A stretch of DNA of 64,000 bases from Chloroflexaceae bacterium (GCA_028282325.1 JANQID010000052.1:1-64000); one strand, 5' to 3'. Counted from the stretch's first letter, positions 33,489 to 41,753 are shown. Notes: generated from the letters alone by a model not told the origin. Made by a program: numbers and translations.

Positions 33489-33842
33489 ATGAAGATTAAA
33501 GGTATGCGGGATATTCGCTCTCGGTATGGGCTGTCCAGCAAGGGGATTCCCAAGTCGCGCGAGCAAATCGTGGCCGAGTTGGCTCGCCTGGGTCACCATA
33601 GATCACGCCTTAAGCGCGAGTTGGACATCTGGATTGCCAATCAGCAGCGTACCAAGGAGCGTATCCAGCAAGTGAGAGAACGAATTGCCCTCTTACAACG
33701 CTCGCTGAATCGTGCATCTTTCGATTGCGATGACGAAGAAGAGTCGCCTGCAGCTGAGACGCCAGTCGAGAAGAGCGATTCGCCGGATACGGCTGGTAAT
33801 GGCAACTCAGAGGGATGGCGAGAAGTCTCCCTGGAATACTAA
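33489..33842 (+). CDS. Small coiled-coil gas-vesicle-cluster protein (GvpV-like?)
   Basis: A 117-residue protein, basic and helical over the first 75 residues and acidic at the C-terminus. The pattern RSRYGLSSKGIPKSREQIVAEL is followed by ARLGHHRSRLKRELDIW and a heptad-rich segment through ERIALLQRSL. Similar small coiled-coil proteins occur in other gas vesicle clusters (GvpV and relatives), but I cannot confirm the family. ATG 33489 has GAGGT 6 bp upstream. An ATG at 33477, overlapping the gvpN stop by 4 bp, lacks a ribosome-binding site. Its place right after gvpN suggests an assembly adaptor. Confidence 0.65.
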   Translation: MKIKGMRDIRSRYGLSSKGIPKSREQIVAELARLGHHRSRLKRELDIWIANQQRTKERIQQVRERIALLQRSLNRASFDCDDEEESPAAETPVEKSDSPDTAGNGNSEGWREVSLEY

Positions 33843-33871
33843 ACCGTTACGTCTAATGTAGGAAGCAAGTC

Positions 33872-33931
33872 TAGGCAACTGCTCATCATTACGTGAAAAG
33901 TTGCCTAACTTTTGCTATGTATGATAGCAAA
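33872..33931. promoter_or_regulatory. Two consecutive hairpins before gvpH
   Basis: Hairpin 1 pairs TAGGCAACT (33872-33880) with AGTTGCCTA (33899-33907). Hairpin 2 pairs TTTGCTAT (33911-33918) with ATAGCAAA (33924-33931). They are followed directly by the AAAGGAG ribosome-binding site and two mini-ORFs (33945-33959 and 33959-34003), the second overlapping the gvpH start. Such an arrangement could set gvpH translation or process the mRNA. Confidence 0.5.
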
Positions 33932-33989
33932 GAAAGGAGTGGTGATGCCTCGTATCTGATGCCAGGTATGATGGTGTTGCTGTATTTGT

Positions 33990-34538
33990 ATGAGTATGGA
34001 TAACTTTTTCAAAGGCCTCGGCGATGTTATAGGTTTGTTGTCGAAAGCAGTCGAGGTAGCCGAAAAAGATGGAAACATTACGAAGGAATTCCGAACCGGA
34101 GGGGAAGGAGAGAAGCCAGAAATTTTCTATGGCTTTAATATGCGCACTAACCTGCGTAGCATCCCTCCATCTGTCAAGTCCAACAGTCCGCGTTCGTCGC
34201 GTTCGTATCGAGTTAGTTCGAAGCCTGCTTCATCTGTTAGCTCCGGAGATTTCCAAACAGAAGAAGACCACGAGCCGTTAATTGATATCTTCAATGAAGA
34301 TGATGAGATTGTGATCATCGCAGAACTGTCAGCGATAAGCGAGCAAGAGATTTCGGTCGAAATTCAGGAGGATATTTTTCGCTTGCAAACAACTGGCGAA
34401 CGGCGGTATGTGAAGGAAATATTGCTTCCTGCTCATATAGATGAACAGTCGATGCGACAGACCTATCGCAACGACATCCTAGAAGTTCGACTGAAGAAAG
34501 CAAGCCAATCCTCGTCGGGCGGCGGGGAAGGAGCATAA
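33990..34538 (+). CDS. gvpH: Hsp20-family gas vesicle protein GvpH
   Basis: A 182-residue small heat-shock-like protein. Residues 1-90 are a variable N-terminal arm (MSMDNFFKGLGDVIGLLSKAVEV). A serine-rich linker follows, then an alpha-crystallin domain at about 95-175 with EPLIDIFNEDDEIVIIAEL, VEIQEDIFRLQT and the C-terminal NDILEVRLKKA. GvpH of archaea and some bacteria is a chaperone within gas vesicle operons that keeps accessory proteins or GvpA soluble. The ATG lacks a good ribosome-binding site; two upstream mini-ORFs with a strong site may feed ribosomes to it by reinitiation. Confidence 0.85.
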   Translation: MSMDNFFKGLGDVIGLLSKAVEVAEKDGNITKEFRTGGEGEKPEIFYGFNMRTNLRSIPPSVKSNSPRSSRSYRVSSKPASSVSSGDFQTEEDHEPLIDIFNEDDEIVIIAELSAISEQEISVEIQEDIFRLQTTGERRYVKEILLPAHIDEQSMRQTYRNDILEVRLKKASQSSSGGGEGA

Positions 34539-34548
34539 GGGCGTTGGC

Positions 34549-35322
34549 ATGGCTGAACGCATGGGAAAGTATATATACAGCATCATTCGCTGTGAACAGC
34601 CACATCAGTTTCCGCTGCATGGAATAAGTGAGTATGGCAGCATTGTCTATACTGTGAACTTCCAAGACCTCGCGGCAGTTGTGAGCGATTCGCCGATTAT
34701 TGAATATGAGCGTACTCGCCGCACTATGACTGCGCACACAGAGGTGCTGGAAGGCGTGATGTCAGAATTTACCATCTTGCCAGTGCGTTTTGGCACGGTA
34801 GCCCCGAATGCTGAAGCCATCATTGAGCAATTACTCAAACGACGCTACGATGAACTGAATCATCTCGTAGATGAGCTGGAAGGTCGAGTTGAACTGGGTT
34901 TGAAAGCCTTCTGGTATGAAGGCGGCATCTTCCGTGAGGTTATCGAGGAATATCCTGACATTCGCCAATTCCGCGATCAGTTGCAAGGAAAACCTCCTGA
35001 ATCAACTCACTATGACCGTATTCGTCTCGGCGAAATGGTTGAAGCCGCAATCCAGAAAAAGCGTGATGAGGACGCTGATCATATTCTCGGCGCTCTCCAG
35101 ACGTTAAGTTACAAGACCAGGATCAATAAAGTATTGACTGATCGTATGGTTATCAATGCTGCGTTTCTGGTGGATCGTGATCAAGAAGCCTTGTTCGATC
35201 AAGCAGTGCAGAAACTTGATGCAGCTATGCATCATCGACTGATGTTTAAGTATGTAGGCCCGGTGCCGCCTTACAACTTTGTTACAATTATGGTCGTCTG
35301 GGATCAACAGGTCGGCAGTTAG
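34549..35322 (+). CDS. gvpF: Gas vesicle protein GvpF
   Basis: A 257-residue GvpF/GvpL family protein. The N-terminal half holds GKYIYSIIRCEQP, QDLAAVVSDSPI and the hallmark FTILPVRFGTVAPNAEAI; the C-terminal half has INAAFLVDRD and ends LMFKYVGPVPPYNFV, the family-typical terminus. GvpF/L binds GvpA monomers and acts in nucleation, possibly as a chaperone. It is the first of four paralogs of this family in the operon and the most canonical in length. It starts 10 bp after gvpH. Confidence 0.95.
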   Translation: MAERMGKYIYSIIRCEQPHQFPLHGISEYGSIVYTVNFQDLAAVVSDSPIIEYERTRRTMTAHTEVLEGVMSEFTILPVRFGTVAPNAEAIIEQLLKRRYDELNHLVDELEGRVELGLKAFWYEGGIFREVIEEYPDIRQFRDQLQGKPPESTHYDRIRLGEMVEAAIQKKRDEDADHILGALQTLSYKTRINKVLTDRMVINAAFLVDRDQEALFDQAVQKLDAAMHHRLMFKYVGPVPPYNFVTIMVVWDQQVGS

Positions 35323-35349
35323 AAGCTTCTGCGGAAATGGCTGGATAAT

Positions 35350-35601
35350 ATGGGTTTCCTGATACAGCTACTGACTTTCCCAATTCTAGGCCCTATCCAG
35401 GGAGTTGTCTGGATTTCTGAGCAGATAGCTGAACAGGTGGATCAGGAGTTCTACAACGAGGACAAAGTCCGCGGCCAATTACTTGAGTTGGAGTTGCGCT
35501 ATGACCTCGATGAAATCAGCGAGGAAGAGTATATGGCTGCAGAAGAAGTGTTGCTTGCAAGGCTGAAGGTCATAGCAAACAGGCGTCATGCAACAGAATA
35601 A
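35350..35601 (+). CDS. gvpG: Gas vesicle protein GvpG
   Basis: An 83-residue small helical protein. MGFLIQLLTFPILGPIQGVVWI is the hydrophobic, conserved N-terminus of GvpG. A charged coiled-coil segment ends in LRYDLDEISEEEYMAAEEVLL, the family's C-terminal half. GvpG is an essential accessory protein that interacts with GvpF in known systems. It begins 27 bp after gvpF, as in most gvp operons. The ribosome-binding site is modest. Confidence 0.93.
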   Translation: MGFLIQLLTFPILGPIQGVVWISEQIAEQVDQEFYNEDKVRGQLLELELRYDLDEISEEEYMAAEEVLLARLKVIANRRHATE

Positions 35602-35613
35602 GGGAGATCTCGT

Positions 35614-35865
35614 ATGAATGGGCCAGAGATCGCACAACAAGCCAAAGAACAGCTTGCTGTATTGACCGGCTTCAAAGCTGAAACTATATCGAGTCTTTAC
35701 CGTGACGATACAGGCTGGCATATCAATGTAGAAGTCGTTGAATTGCGGCGCACCCCCGACTCTTCTGACATACTGGCGACATATGAGACATTGATGGACG
35801 ATACGGGCAATATTCTCAGCTATCGACGTTCGCGACGCTACTATCGAGGACAGACCGACCAGTAA
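35614..35865 (+). CDS. gvpO: Gas vesicle protein GvpO
   Basis: An 83-residue protein matching the conserved GvpO core: GWHINVEVVELRRTPDSSD, then DILATYETLMDDTGNILSYRR and RRYYRG. Compared with actinobacterial GvpO it lacks the long acidic N-terminal tail. GvpO is an essential accessory or regulatory protein in haloarchaea and actinobacteria. AGGGAG precedes the ATG, and it starts 12 bp after gvpG. Confidence 0.92.
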   Translation: MNGPEIAQQAKEQLAVLTGFKAETISSLYRDDTGWHINVEVVELRRTPDSSDILATYETLMDDTGNILSYRRSRRYYRGQTDQ

Positions 35866-35891
35866 TCGCATATATTTAAGGATATAACACG

Positions 35892-36203
35892 ATGCCAGAC
35901 CATCGAATGCAACAATCCGTTCAAGCGACTAACCTGGCTGATATATTAGAGCGCGTGCTCGATAAAGGTATCGTGATTGCCGGCGATATTACTATCTCGT
36001 TGGCAGATGTAGATCTGCTGAAGATCAAAGTGCGCCTCCTCGTGGCCTCAGTGGATAAAGCGATGGAGATGGGCATTAACTGGTGGGAGAGCGATCCGTT
36101 TCTTTCTTCTCGCGCCCAACAACTGGAAACAGAGAACCAATTGCTCCGTGAACGGCTTGAACGGCTTGAAGCGGCCATACAGCATAAGGCTCTGGAACAG
36201 TAA
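35892..36203 (+). CDS. gvpJ: GvpJ-type minor gas vesicle protein
   Basis: A 103-residue GvpA-related protein. The GvpA-like core is NLADILERVLDKGIVIAGDITI followed by SLADVDLLKIKVRLLVASVDKA. A C-terminal helical extension (LETENQLLRERLERLEAAI, residues 78-96) forms a leucine-rich coiled coil, the feature that separates GvpJ from GvpA. GvpJ is thought to nucleate the conical caps. AAGGAT precedes the ATG. Its TAA stop shares a base with the ATG of the following AAA ATPase, so the two are translationally coupled. Confidence 0.92.
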   Translation: MPDHRMQQSVQATNLADILERVLDKGIVIAGDITISLADVDLLKIKVRLLVASVDKAMEMGINWWESDPFLSSRAQQLETENQLLRERLERLEAAIQHKALEQ

Positions 36204-38413
36204 TGACCAACGATCAGTCCACAGATGAAACTCGTGACCCGAATGGCAGTATTATGCTCACGGTGGCTGAGGCTCCCGCCAAGGATGTCGGGCGTGGATT
36301 GGCGCGGATTGACCCCAAAGACCTGGAGCGATTGGGTATTGCAATCGGTGATGTAGTAGAGATCGTCGACCAGCAATCTGCCGTAGCGCGAGTAATGCCG
36401 GCGTATGCTGCTGAGCGTGGTCGCGGGTTAATTCAAATTGACGGGATCTTGCGTGCGAATGCCGGCGCGAGTCTGGATGATCGGGTAGCCGTACGTCCTG
36501 TGAAAGTTCAACCTGCTCGCCAGATTGTGTTGTCGCCGATTGAACGCCTCCTTTCGGTTCCCAAGCCTTCCCAGATGCGTTATCTATCGCGTCTGCTCGA
36601 TGGCATTCCGGTTAAAAAGGATAACCGAGTGCGGGTCAACTTATTCGGTTCCCGTGCTCAGACGTTTGCTGTTGTTGAATCCACGCCGGAAGATCCAGTC
36701 ATTATTGGGTCGGGTACGACTATTCGTATTGCCGGCGAGGGCAAAGAGGCGGTTCGTAGCAGCGTAATAACCTATGAGGACATTGGCGGGCAGAGCCGCG
36801 AGTTGCGGCGTGTTCGCGAGATGATTGAACTGCCTCTCCGCTACCCTGAGATTTTTGAGCGCCTCGGTATTGATCCTCCGCGCGGCGTTCTTTTGCATGG
36901 CCCGCCGGGAAGCGGCAAAACGCTTATCGCTCGCGCTGTTGCCCACGAAACCAACGCTTACTATCTCCATGTCAATGGCCCGGAAATCATTGACAAATGG
37001 TACGGTTCGAGCGAAGCGCAACTGCGCAGCATCTTTGAAGAAGCGCGTAAAAATGCTCCGGCGATTATCTTCATTGATGAAATTGATGCGATTGCCCCCA
37101 AACGGGAAGAGATGGGCGGAGAGCGACAGGTGGAACGCCGAGTAGTGGCACAACTCCTGGCGCTTATGGATGGATTGGAGTCGCGCGGCAATGTGATCGT
37201 TATTGCGGCGACCAACATTCCAAATATGTTAGATCCGGCTTTGCGCCGCCCTGGCCGTTTTGATCGGGAAATCGCTATCAGTGTACCCGACCGAGAGGGG
37301 CGGCGGGAGATCCTGGAAATTCATACGCGTGGGATGCCGCTCGCTGATGATGTCTCTCTTGATCGCCTGTCGGCTATCACCCACGGTTTTGTCGGCGCCG
37401 ACCTCGCTGCTATCTGTCGCGAAGCTGCGATGAGCAGTTTGCGGCGTGAATTGCCCCAGCTTGATCTGGCTCAAGTTCATCGCTCCTATGACAAGCTGAT
37501 GAACTTGCAAGTGGCAATGGACGACTTTATATCTGCGCTATCGGAGGTTCAGCCCTCGGCTATTCGCGAAGTGTTTACCGAGGTGCCTGATGTAGATTGG
37601 GCTGATGTCGGCGGGTTGGATTCGGCCAAACAACTGTTGATCGAATCCGTGGAGTGGCCGTTGAATTACGACTGGCTCTTCAAAAAGTCGGGAGTACGTT
37701 CGCCGCGCGGCATCTTGATGTATGGGCCGCCCGGAACGGGCAAGACCTTGCTGGCCAAAGCATTGGCGAAGCAGAGCGAAGTCAACTTTATCGCTGTCAA
37801 AGGACCGGAATTGCTGAGTATGTGGGTTGGCGATTCCGAGCGGCGTGTTCGTGAGGTGTTTCGCAAAGCGAAGCTTGCCGCGCCATGCTTGATATTTTTT
37901 GATGAAATTGATGCGCTCGCGGTTCGCCGCGGCGGCGGCGATGGTGCGGCTGGCTCTGAAGTGTCGGATCGCCTTCTCAGCCAACTTCTCACAGAACTTG
38001 ACGGTATTGAGGAATTGAAGGGCGTGGTTGTCCTGGCAGCGACAAACCGGGTCGATCGGCTGGATCCGGCGTTGTTGCGTCCGGGGCGTTTCGATTTTCT
38101 GGTCGAGATACCATTGGCGGATTTCACAACACGCCTGGCTATCTTCCGTATCCACACGCATGGTATGGCGCTTGAGACAGACGTAGATCTGGAAGCGCTC
38201 GCCGCCGAGTGCGAAGGTTTTTCAGGGGCAGATATTGCCGGATTGTGTCATCGGGCTTCACTGCTCGCCATCCGCGAATATATGCAGATGAATGCGCAGC
38301 GGCTACAAACGCAACGTGAATCATATCAGAGAGGATTCAATGACGCAGACGCCCCCCAACTTTATATCGGACGACGCCACTTTAAACTTGCCCTGGAACG
38401 CGGACGATCCTAG
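36203..38413 (+). CDS. CDC48/VAT-type double AAA+ ATPase in gas vesicle operon
   Basis: A 736-residue homolog of archaeal VAT and eukaryotic p97/CDC48, which unfold and extract proteins. An N-terminal substrate-binding domain (about 1-185; double-psi-barrel look, ARIDPKDLERLGIAIGDVVEI) is followed by D1 with GPPGSGKT near 233 and IIFIDEIDA near 289, and D2 with GPPGTGKT near 509 and LIFFDEIDA near 563. Both arginine-finger segments (RRPGRFDREI, LRPGRFDFLV) are intact, so both rings should be active. It overlaps gvpJ by 1 bp and the following GvpF/L gene by 74 bp. It is inferred to remodel or disassemble gas vesicle proteins. A housekeeping role is the alternative, though its embedding in the operon argues against it. 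Confidence 0.9.
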   Translation: MTNDQSTDETRDPNGSIMLTVAEAPAKDVGRGLARIDPKDLERLGIAIGDVVEIVDQQSAVARVMPAYAAERGRGLIQIDGILRANAGASLDDRVAVRPVKVQPARQIVLSPIERLLSVPKPSQMRYLSRLLDGIPVKKDNRVRVNLFGSRAQTFAVVESTPEDPVIIGSGTTIRIAGEGKEAVRSSVITYEDIGGQSRELRRVREMIELPLRYPEIFERLGIDPPRGVLLHGPPGSGKTLIARAVAHETNAYYLHVNGPEIIDKWYGSSEAQLRSIFEEARKNAPAIIFIDEIDAIAPKREEMGGERQVERRVVAQLLALMDGLESRGNVIVIAATNIPNMLDPALRRPGRFDREIAISVPDREGRREILEIHTRGMPLADDVSLDRLSAITHGFVGADLAAICREAAMSSLRRELPQLDLAQVHRSYDKLMNLQVAMDDFISALSEVQPSAIREVFTEVPDVDWADVGGLDSAKQLLIESVEWPLNYDWLFKKSGVRSPRGILMYGPPGTGKTLLAKALAKQSEVNFIAVKGPELLSMWVGDSERRVREVFRKAKLAAPCLIFFDEIDALAVRRGGGDGAAGSEVSDRLLSQLLTELDGIEELKGVVVLAATNRVDRLDPALLRPGRFDFLVEIPLADFTTRLAIFRIHTHGMALETDVDLEALAAECEGFSGADIAGLCHRASLLAIREYMQMNAQRLQTQRESYQRGFNDADAPQLYIGRRHFKLALERGRS

Positions 38414-39497
38414 CCGTTCGTTTTTTCATTACATCTATGCGATTATTCCTGCTCAGGATCAATTTGTTCTTGATATACACGGTGTTGAGGAAGACAGTGT
38501 GGTAATGTCTACATTGCCATACAATGGATTATCGGCGGTTGTTAGTCAGGCTTCCTGCGCCGATTATCGCGGAATGCAGCGTCAGGATGCCGTGCGCTAT
38601 CTTCTGGCCCATCAGCGTGTCACCGAAGCAGTGATGAATCACTGCCGGTCAAGCGAAGAGTCATTTGCCATCCTGCCGGTGAAATTTGGGACGGTGCTGG
38701 CTGATGAGGCGCGCATGCTTCAGTTGTTGGCATATGGTGCGGCGACGTTTCAGCCTGCGCTTGATGAGCTACGCAATCTGTTCCAGATCGAATTGCTGGT
38801 GTTGTGGGATTTGAACGAAGTCTTTCAAGAAATACGAAACGAACCGGCCATTGCCGAGATTACGGCCAGCATCGCTGCGCGGCCCAACGATGATACAACG
38901 GCGGAACGGATAGTCGTCGGTCAGATGGTCAAGGCCCTGATAGAGAAACGCCGTTCCTCGATCAAGGAGCAGTTTCTCAATCGGCTGCGAGACATAGCGC
39001 AGGGTGTAATCATCAATCCGCCAATGGATGATTCGATGGTGCTGAATCTGGCGTTGTTGTTAGATGATGCGGGGCATAATACTACCGATCAGCTTCTGGA
39101 CGAGCTTGATGAACAGTTTGCCGGTAAGCTAAATATTCGGTCGGTAGGTCCGCTTCCACCGTACAGCTTTGCATCGGTCGATGTGCGAACGCCTTCATTT
39201 GCCGAGATCGAGAATGCCCGTCAGATCCTGGGTCTGGGTGAAACGTCGACGTATAACGATATACGCAAGGTGTATCATCAACTCGCTGGTACGGTGCATC
39301 CTGATCATCATCCTGATAATCCGGAATCGGCTGATCGAATGACCGAGCTGGCACAGGCGTATGATCTGCTTATGACATATGCGGCAAGCCAGCGCAGTCA
39401 GACGGAATCGCCTGAGCACGTTCCTATGCATTGCGATTTTCGCCAATCAGCGGTTGAGCAAACGTTGTTGATTTCAATTCAACGGCAAGAACATTAA
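38340..39497 (+). CDS. gvpF/L: GvpF/GvpL-family protein fused to a DnaJ J-domain
   Basis: A 385-residue protein. Residues about 30-280 are a GvpF/L fold (FFHYIYAIIPAQDQ, SFAILPVKFGTVLADEA, VGPLPPYSFASVDV). The C-terminal segment (about 288-350) is a J-domain: ARQILGLGETSTYNDIRKVY then HPD at 320-322, the tripeptide that stimulates DnaK ATPase. The protein could thus deliver GvpA-related clients to Hsp70. The start at 38340 has GAGAGG upstream and overlaps the AAA gene by 74 bp in another frame. The last ~30 residues are variable. No dnaK lies in the window, so the general cellular Hsp70 would be the partner. Confidence 0.88.
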   Translation: MTQTPPNFISDDATLNLPWNADDPSRSFFHYIYAIIPAQDQFVLDIHGVEEDSVVMSTLPYNGLSAVVSQASCADYRGMQRQDAVRYLLAHQRVTEAVMNHCRSSEESFAILPVKFGTVLADEARMLQLLAYGAATFQPALDELRNLFQIELLVLWDLNEVFQEIRNEPAIAEITASIAARPNDDTTAERIVVGQMVKALIEKRRSSIKEQFLNRLRDIAQGVIINPPMDDSMVLNLALLLDDAGHNTTDQLLDELDEQFAGKLNIRSVGPLPPYSFASVDVRTPSFAEIENARQILGLGETSTYNDIRKVYHQLAGTVHPDHHPDNPESADRMTELAQAYDLLMTYAASQRSQTESPEHVPMHCDFRQSAVEQTLLISIQRQEH

Positions 39498-39525
39498 GTG
39501 GAACGCAGCAGCATCGGTTTGCCGT

Positions 39526-40773
39526 ATGGATGAACAAATCACAACCCTGATTAACCAGATCAAGTCCCAGATTCGCGCAGACGAATCTGATGATCAGCAA
39601 ATCGCTCTGCTGCTGCAAGAGGCGCGCGCTGAGGCGTGGGCTGAGGCCAGGGCATTGATTAAGAATATGTTCTTCCAGGCGATTCTGGAGAAAGTCGTAC
39701 AGACGCCGCAATCTCCAACTGCTCGCAACCAGATATCTGCCATCCAGTCAGCCTCTCCAGATGACGCGCAGCTTTTGCAGGAGATGGAAGCCATCAAGTC
39801 GCAGCTTGCCGAGAACGAGCGCCTGCTCTCCCAGATGCAATCGGCGCCTGCGGAGAAGAGCATTAAGACGTCAAATCAAAGCATAGAAAAGTCTATGCCG
39901 CGCGCTGATGCCGCGCACGATAATGGTTCGAACGGCAATGCTGCGTATCTTTCGCTTTTCTGCTATGTGTACGGCGTTGTCGGCGACGATGCCCAGTCCT
40001 TGGTGCAGGAATTGGCGCTTCAGGGTGTTGACCAGGCTTTTCCTGTGCATACGCTGAAATATAAAGACGTGCAAGCCGTGCTGAGTTATGTGTTGCCACA
40101 GGAATTTGGGCAGAGTGAGCTTGAGGCCAACCTGCAGCATATGCCGTGGCTCGAAGCCAAGGTGTTGGCGCATCAGCAGGTGCTCACGTCCATTCTTGAA
40201 CGCCAGACCATTATCCCGATGAAATTTGCCACTATCTATCAGAGTGAGCAACGGGTGCGGGATATGCTTGAAACGTATTATGACGAATTCATCGATGCGT
40301 TGACCTATTTGCAGGGCAAGCAGGAGTTGGGTGTTAAGATCTATTGCGACCGTCCGTCGGTGATGCAATCCGTTGCAACTGAGAGCGACAGGGTTGTGCA
40401 GATCAAAACCGAGATGGATAATACCTCGGAGGGTGCGGCCTATTTTCTCAAGAAGAAACTGCAAACCGTGATCGAGGATGATGCAGTCGATTCAATGGAT
40501 GCGGCGGCGCAACACATTTACGAACAGCTTTCGCATCTAGCGGTCGAATCTGTGATGAACCCGATACAGCAATCGGAAACGCTTGATGCCCAGGTTGAGA
40601 TGATCCTGAATACCGCCTATCTGCTTGATAATGATAACGTGGCTGATTTTCGGCGCATCCTCGATAGGTTGATGGAAGACTATAGTACGCTGGAATTAAA
40701 CTATGAGCTGACCGGCCCGTGGCCGCCGTATAATTTCGTGACTATTGGCCAGACGCCGGAAGAGGGTGCATAA
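39526..40773 (+). CDS. gvpF/L: GvpF/GvpL-family protein with coiled-coil N-terminus
   Basis: A 415-residue protein. Residues 1-120 are helical: an Ala/Glu-rich stretch (ALLLQEARAEAWAEARALIK) and a heptad segment (LLQEMEAIKSQLAENERLLS), followed by a short linker. Residues about 145-410 are a GvpF/L domain (LFCYVYGVVGDD, QTIIPMKFATIYQSE, LELNYELTGPWPPYNFVTI). The N-terminal extension resembles those of long GvpL-type accessory proteins and could mediate oligomerisation. It starts 28 bp after the J-domain fusion. This is the third of four paralogs and the longest in the operon. Confidence 0.9.
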   Translation: MDEQITTLINQIKSQIRADESDDQQIALLLQEARAEAWAEARALIKNMFFQAILEKVVQTPQSPTARNQISAIQSASPDDAQLLQEMEAIKSQLAENERLLSQMQSAPAEKSIKTSNQSIEKSMPRADAAHDNGSNGNAAYLSLFCYVYGVVGDDAQSLVQELALQGVDQAFPVHTLKYKDVQAVLSYVLPQEFGQSELEANLQHMPWLEAKVLAHQQVLTSILERQTIIPMKFATIYQSEQRVRDMLETYYDEFIDALTYLQGKQELGVKIYCDRPSVMQSVATESDRVVQIKTEMDNTSEGAAYFLKKKLQTVIEDDAVDSMDAAAQHIYEQLSHLAVESVMNPIQQSETLDAQVEMILNTAYLLDNDNVADFRRILDRLMEDYSTLELNYELTGPWPPYNFVTIGQTPEEGA

Positions 40774-40774
40774 T

Positions 40775-40996
40775 ATGCCCAGATCGGTGATGCGTCCGGA
40801 GCAAGAAGTTACTATTCTCGAACTCCTTGATCGCGCGCTTGACAAAGGCGTGGTGCTCTGGGGCGAAGTTGTTATCTCTGTTGCCGACGTGGATCTGGTG
40901 TATGTCGGTTTGAAAGTGCTGCTGTCATCAGTAGAGACGGCGAATCGTATGCGCTACCACACGTTGCCCGACCAAGAAGATCCGCCCGCGTCGTGA
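40775..40996 (+). CDS. GvpJ/GvpM/GvpS-type small gas vesicle protein
   Basis: A 73-residue GvpA-related protein with EVTILELLDRALDKGVVLWG and VISVADVDLVYVGLKVLLSSVE, the helix-strand-strand core. It lacks the long coiled-coil tail of the first GvpJ and the full GvpA C-terminus, so it fits the GvpM or GvpS group of minor proteins. It begins 1 bp after the preceding stop (TAATATG), and the next gene starts 4 bp after it, so the three are tightly coupled. Confidence 0.88.
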   Translation: MPRSVMRPEQEVTILELLDRALDKGVVLWGEVVISVADVDLVYVGLKVLLSSVETANRMRYHTLPDQEDPPAS

Positions 40997-41000
40997 TCTT

Positions 41001-41717
41001 ATGTTGTACCTCTATGCCATCACCGACCACGTTGATGCGCCTCTTCCCCCCGAAAGCGGCATAGCCGACGAGCCGCTGGTGAATTCTACGTATAAAGACA
41101 TTGCCGCTGTTGTTAGTCAGCTTGCGGTGGTACGGGTAGAGCCGACTGAAGCGAACGTGTGGCGACATGAAACCGTGTTGGAAGCATTGATGCAACAGCG
41201 AACGGTTCTCCCGGTTCGGTTCGGGACGGCGATCTCCGATGCGGAGGCCGTTTATGGCATTCTGGCGACGCACTACGCGAGCTTTACCAAGAACCTGCAG
41301 AAGGTGTGCGGGCGCGTGGAGTTGGGTTTGCGGGTGCTTTGGGATCCGCTCCGGCAAGCAGCAGACGAGTCGGCATCGCTTCCCTCTCAAAGCGGTTATG
41401 ATTATATGCTTGCACGATTGGATGAGCATCGACGGAAGCAAGAGCAGCAACAGCAGGCCGAAGCCCTGGTGACTGAGATACAAGCGCCTCTTTTACGTCT
41501 GGCTGTTGAACATCGTCAGCGGGTGCTGATAACTCCGCGTATGCTCTTATCCGCAGCATACCTGGTTGATCGGTCAGCCGAAGCCGCATTTCACGAGAGC
41601 GTATCCCTGCTGACTGAAGCGTATCCAACGTTGCAATTTCTGTGTACCGGACCGTGGCCGGCATACAACTTTGTAGAACTCGGCTCTGCGGTTCTGCGCG
41701 CGAGCGATAATGTGTAA
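41001..41717 (+). CDS. gvpF/L: GvpF/GvpL-family protein (fourth paralog)
   Basis: A 238-residue GvpF/L protein with MLYLYAITDHVDAPL at the N-terminus, the hallmark RTVLPVRFGTAISDAEAV, a charged Gln/Glu-rich helix (DEHRRKQEQQQQAEAL), LLSAAYLVDRSAE and the end block CTGPWPAYNFVEL. It is the shortest paralog, without an added domain. It starts 4 bp after the GvpM/S-type gene. The order small-GvpA-like, GvpF/L, gvpK mirrors the J-L-S-K end of actinobacterial operons. Confidence 0.93.
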   Translation: MLYLYAITDHVDAPLPPESGIADEPLVNSTYKDIAAVVSQLAVVRVEPTEANVWRHETVLEALMQQRTVLPVRFGTAISDAEAVYGILATHYASFTKNLQKVCGRVELGLRVLWDPLRQAADESASLPSQSGYDYMLARLDEHRRKQEQQQQAEALVTEIQAPLLRLAVEHRQRVLITPRMLLSAAYLVDRSAEAAFHESVSLLTEAYPTLQFLCTGPWPAYNFVELGSAVLRASDNV

Positions 41718-41753
41718 TCTGGCATATCTATGAAGTCAGGCTCCTCCTAAATT

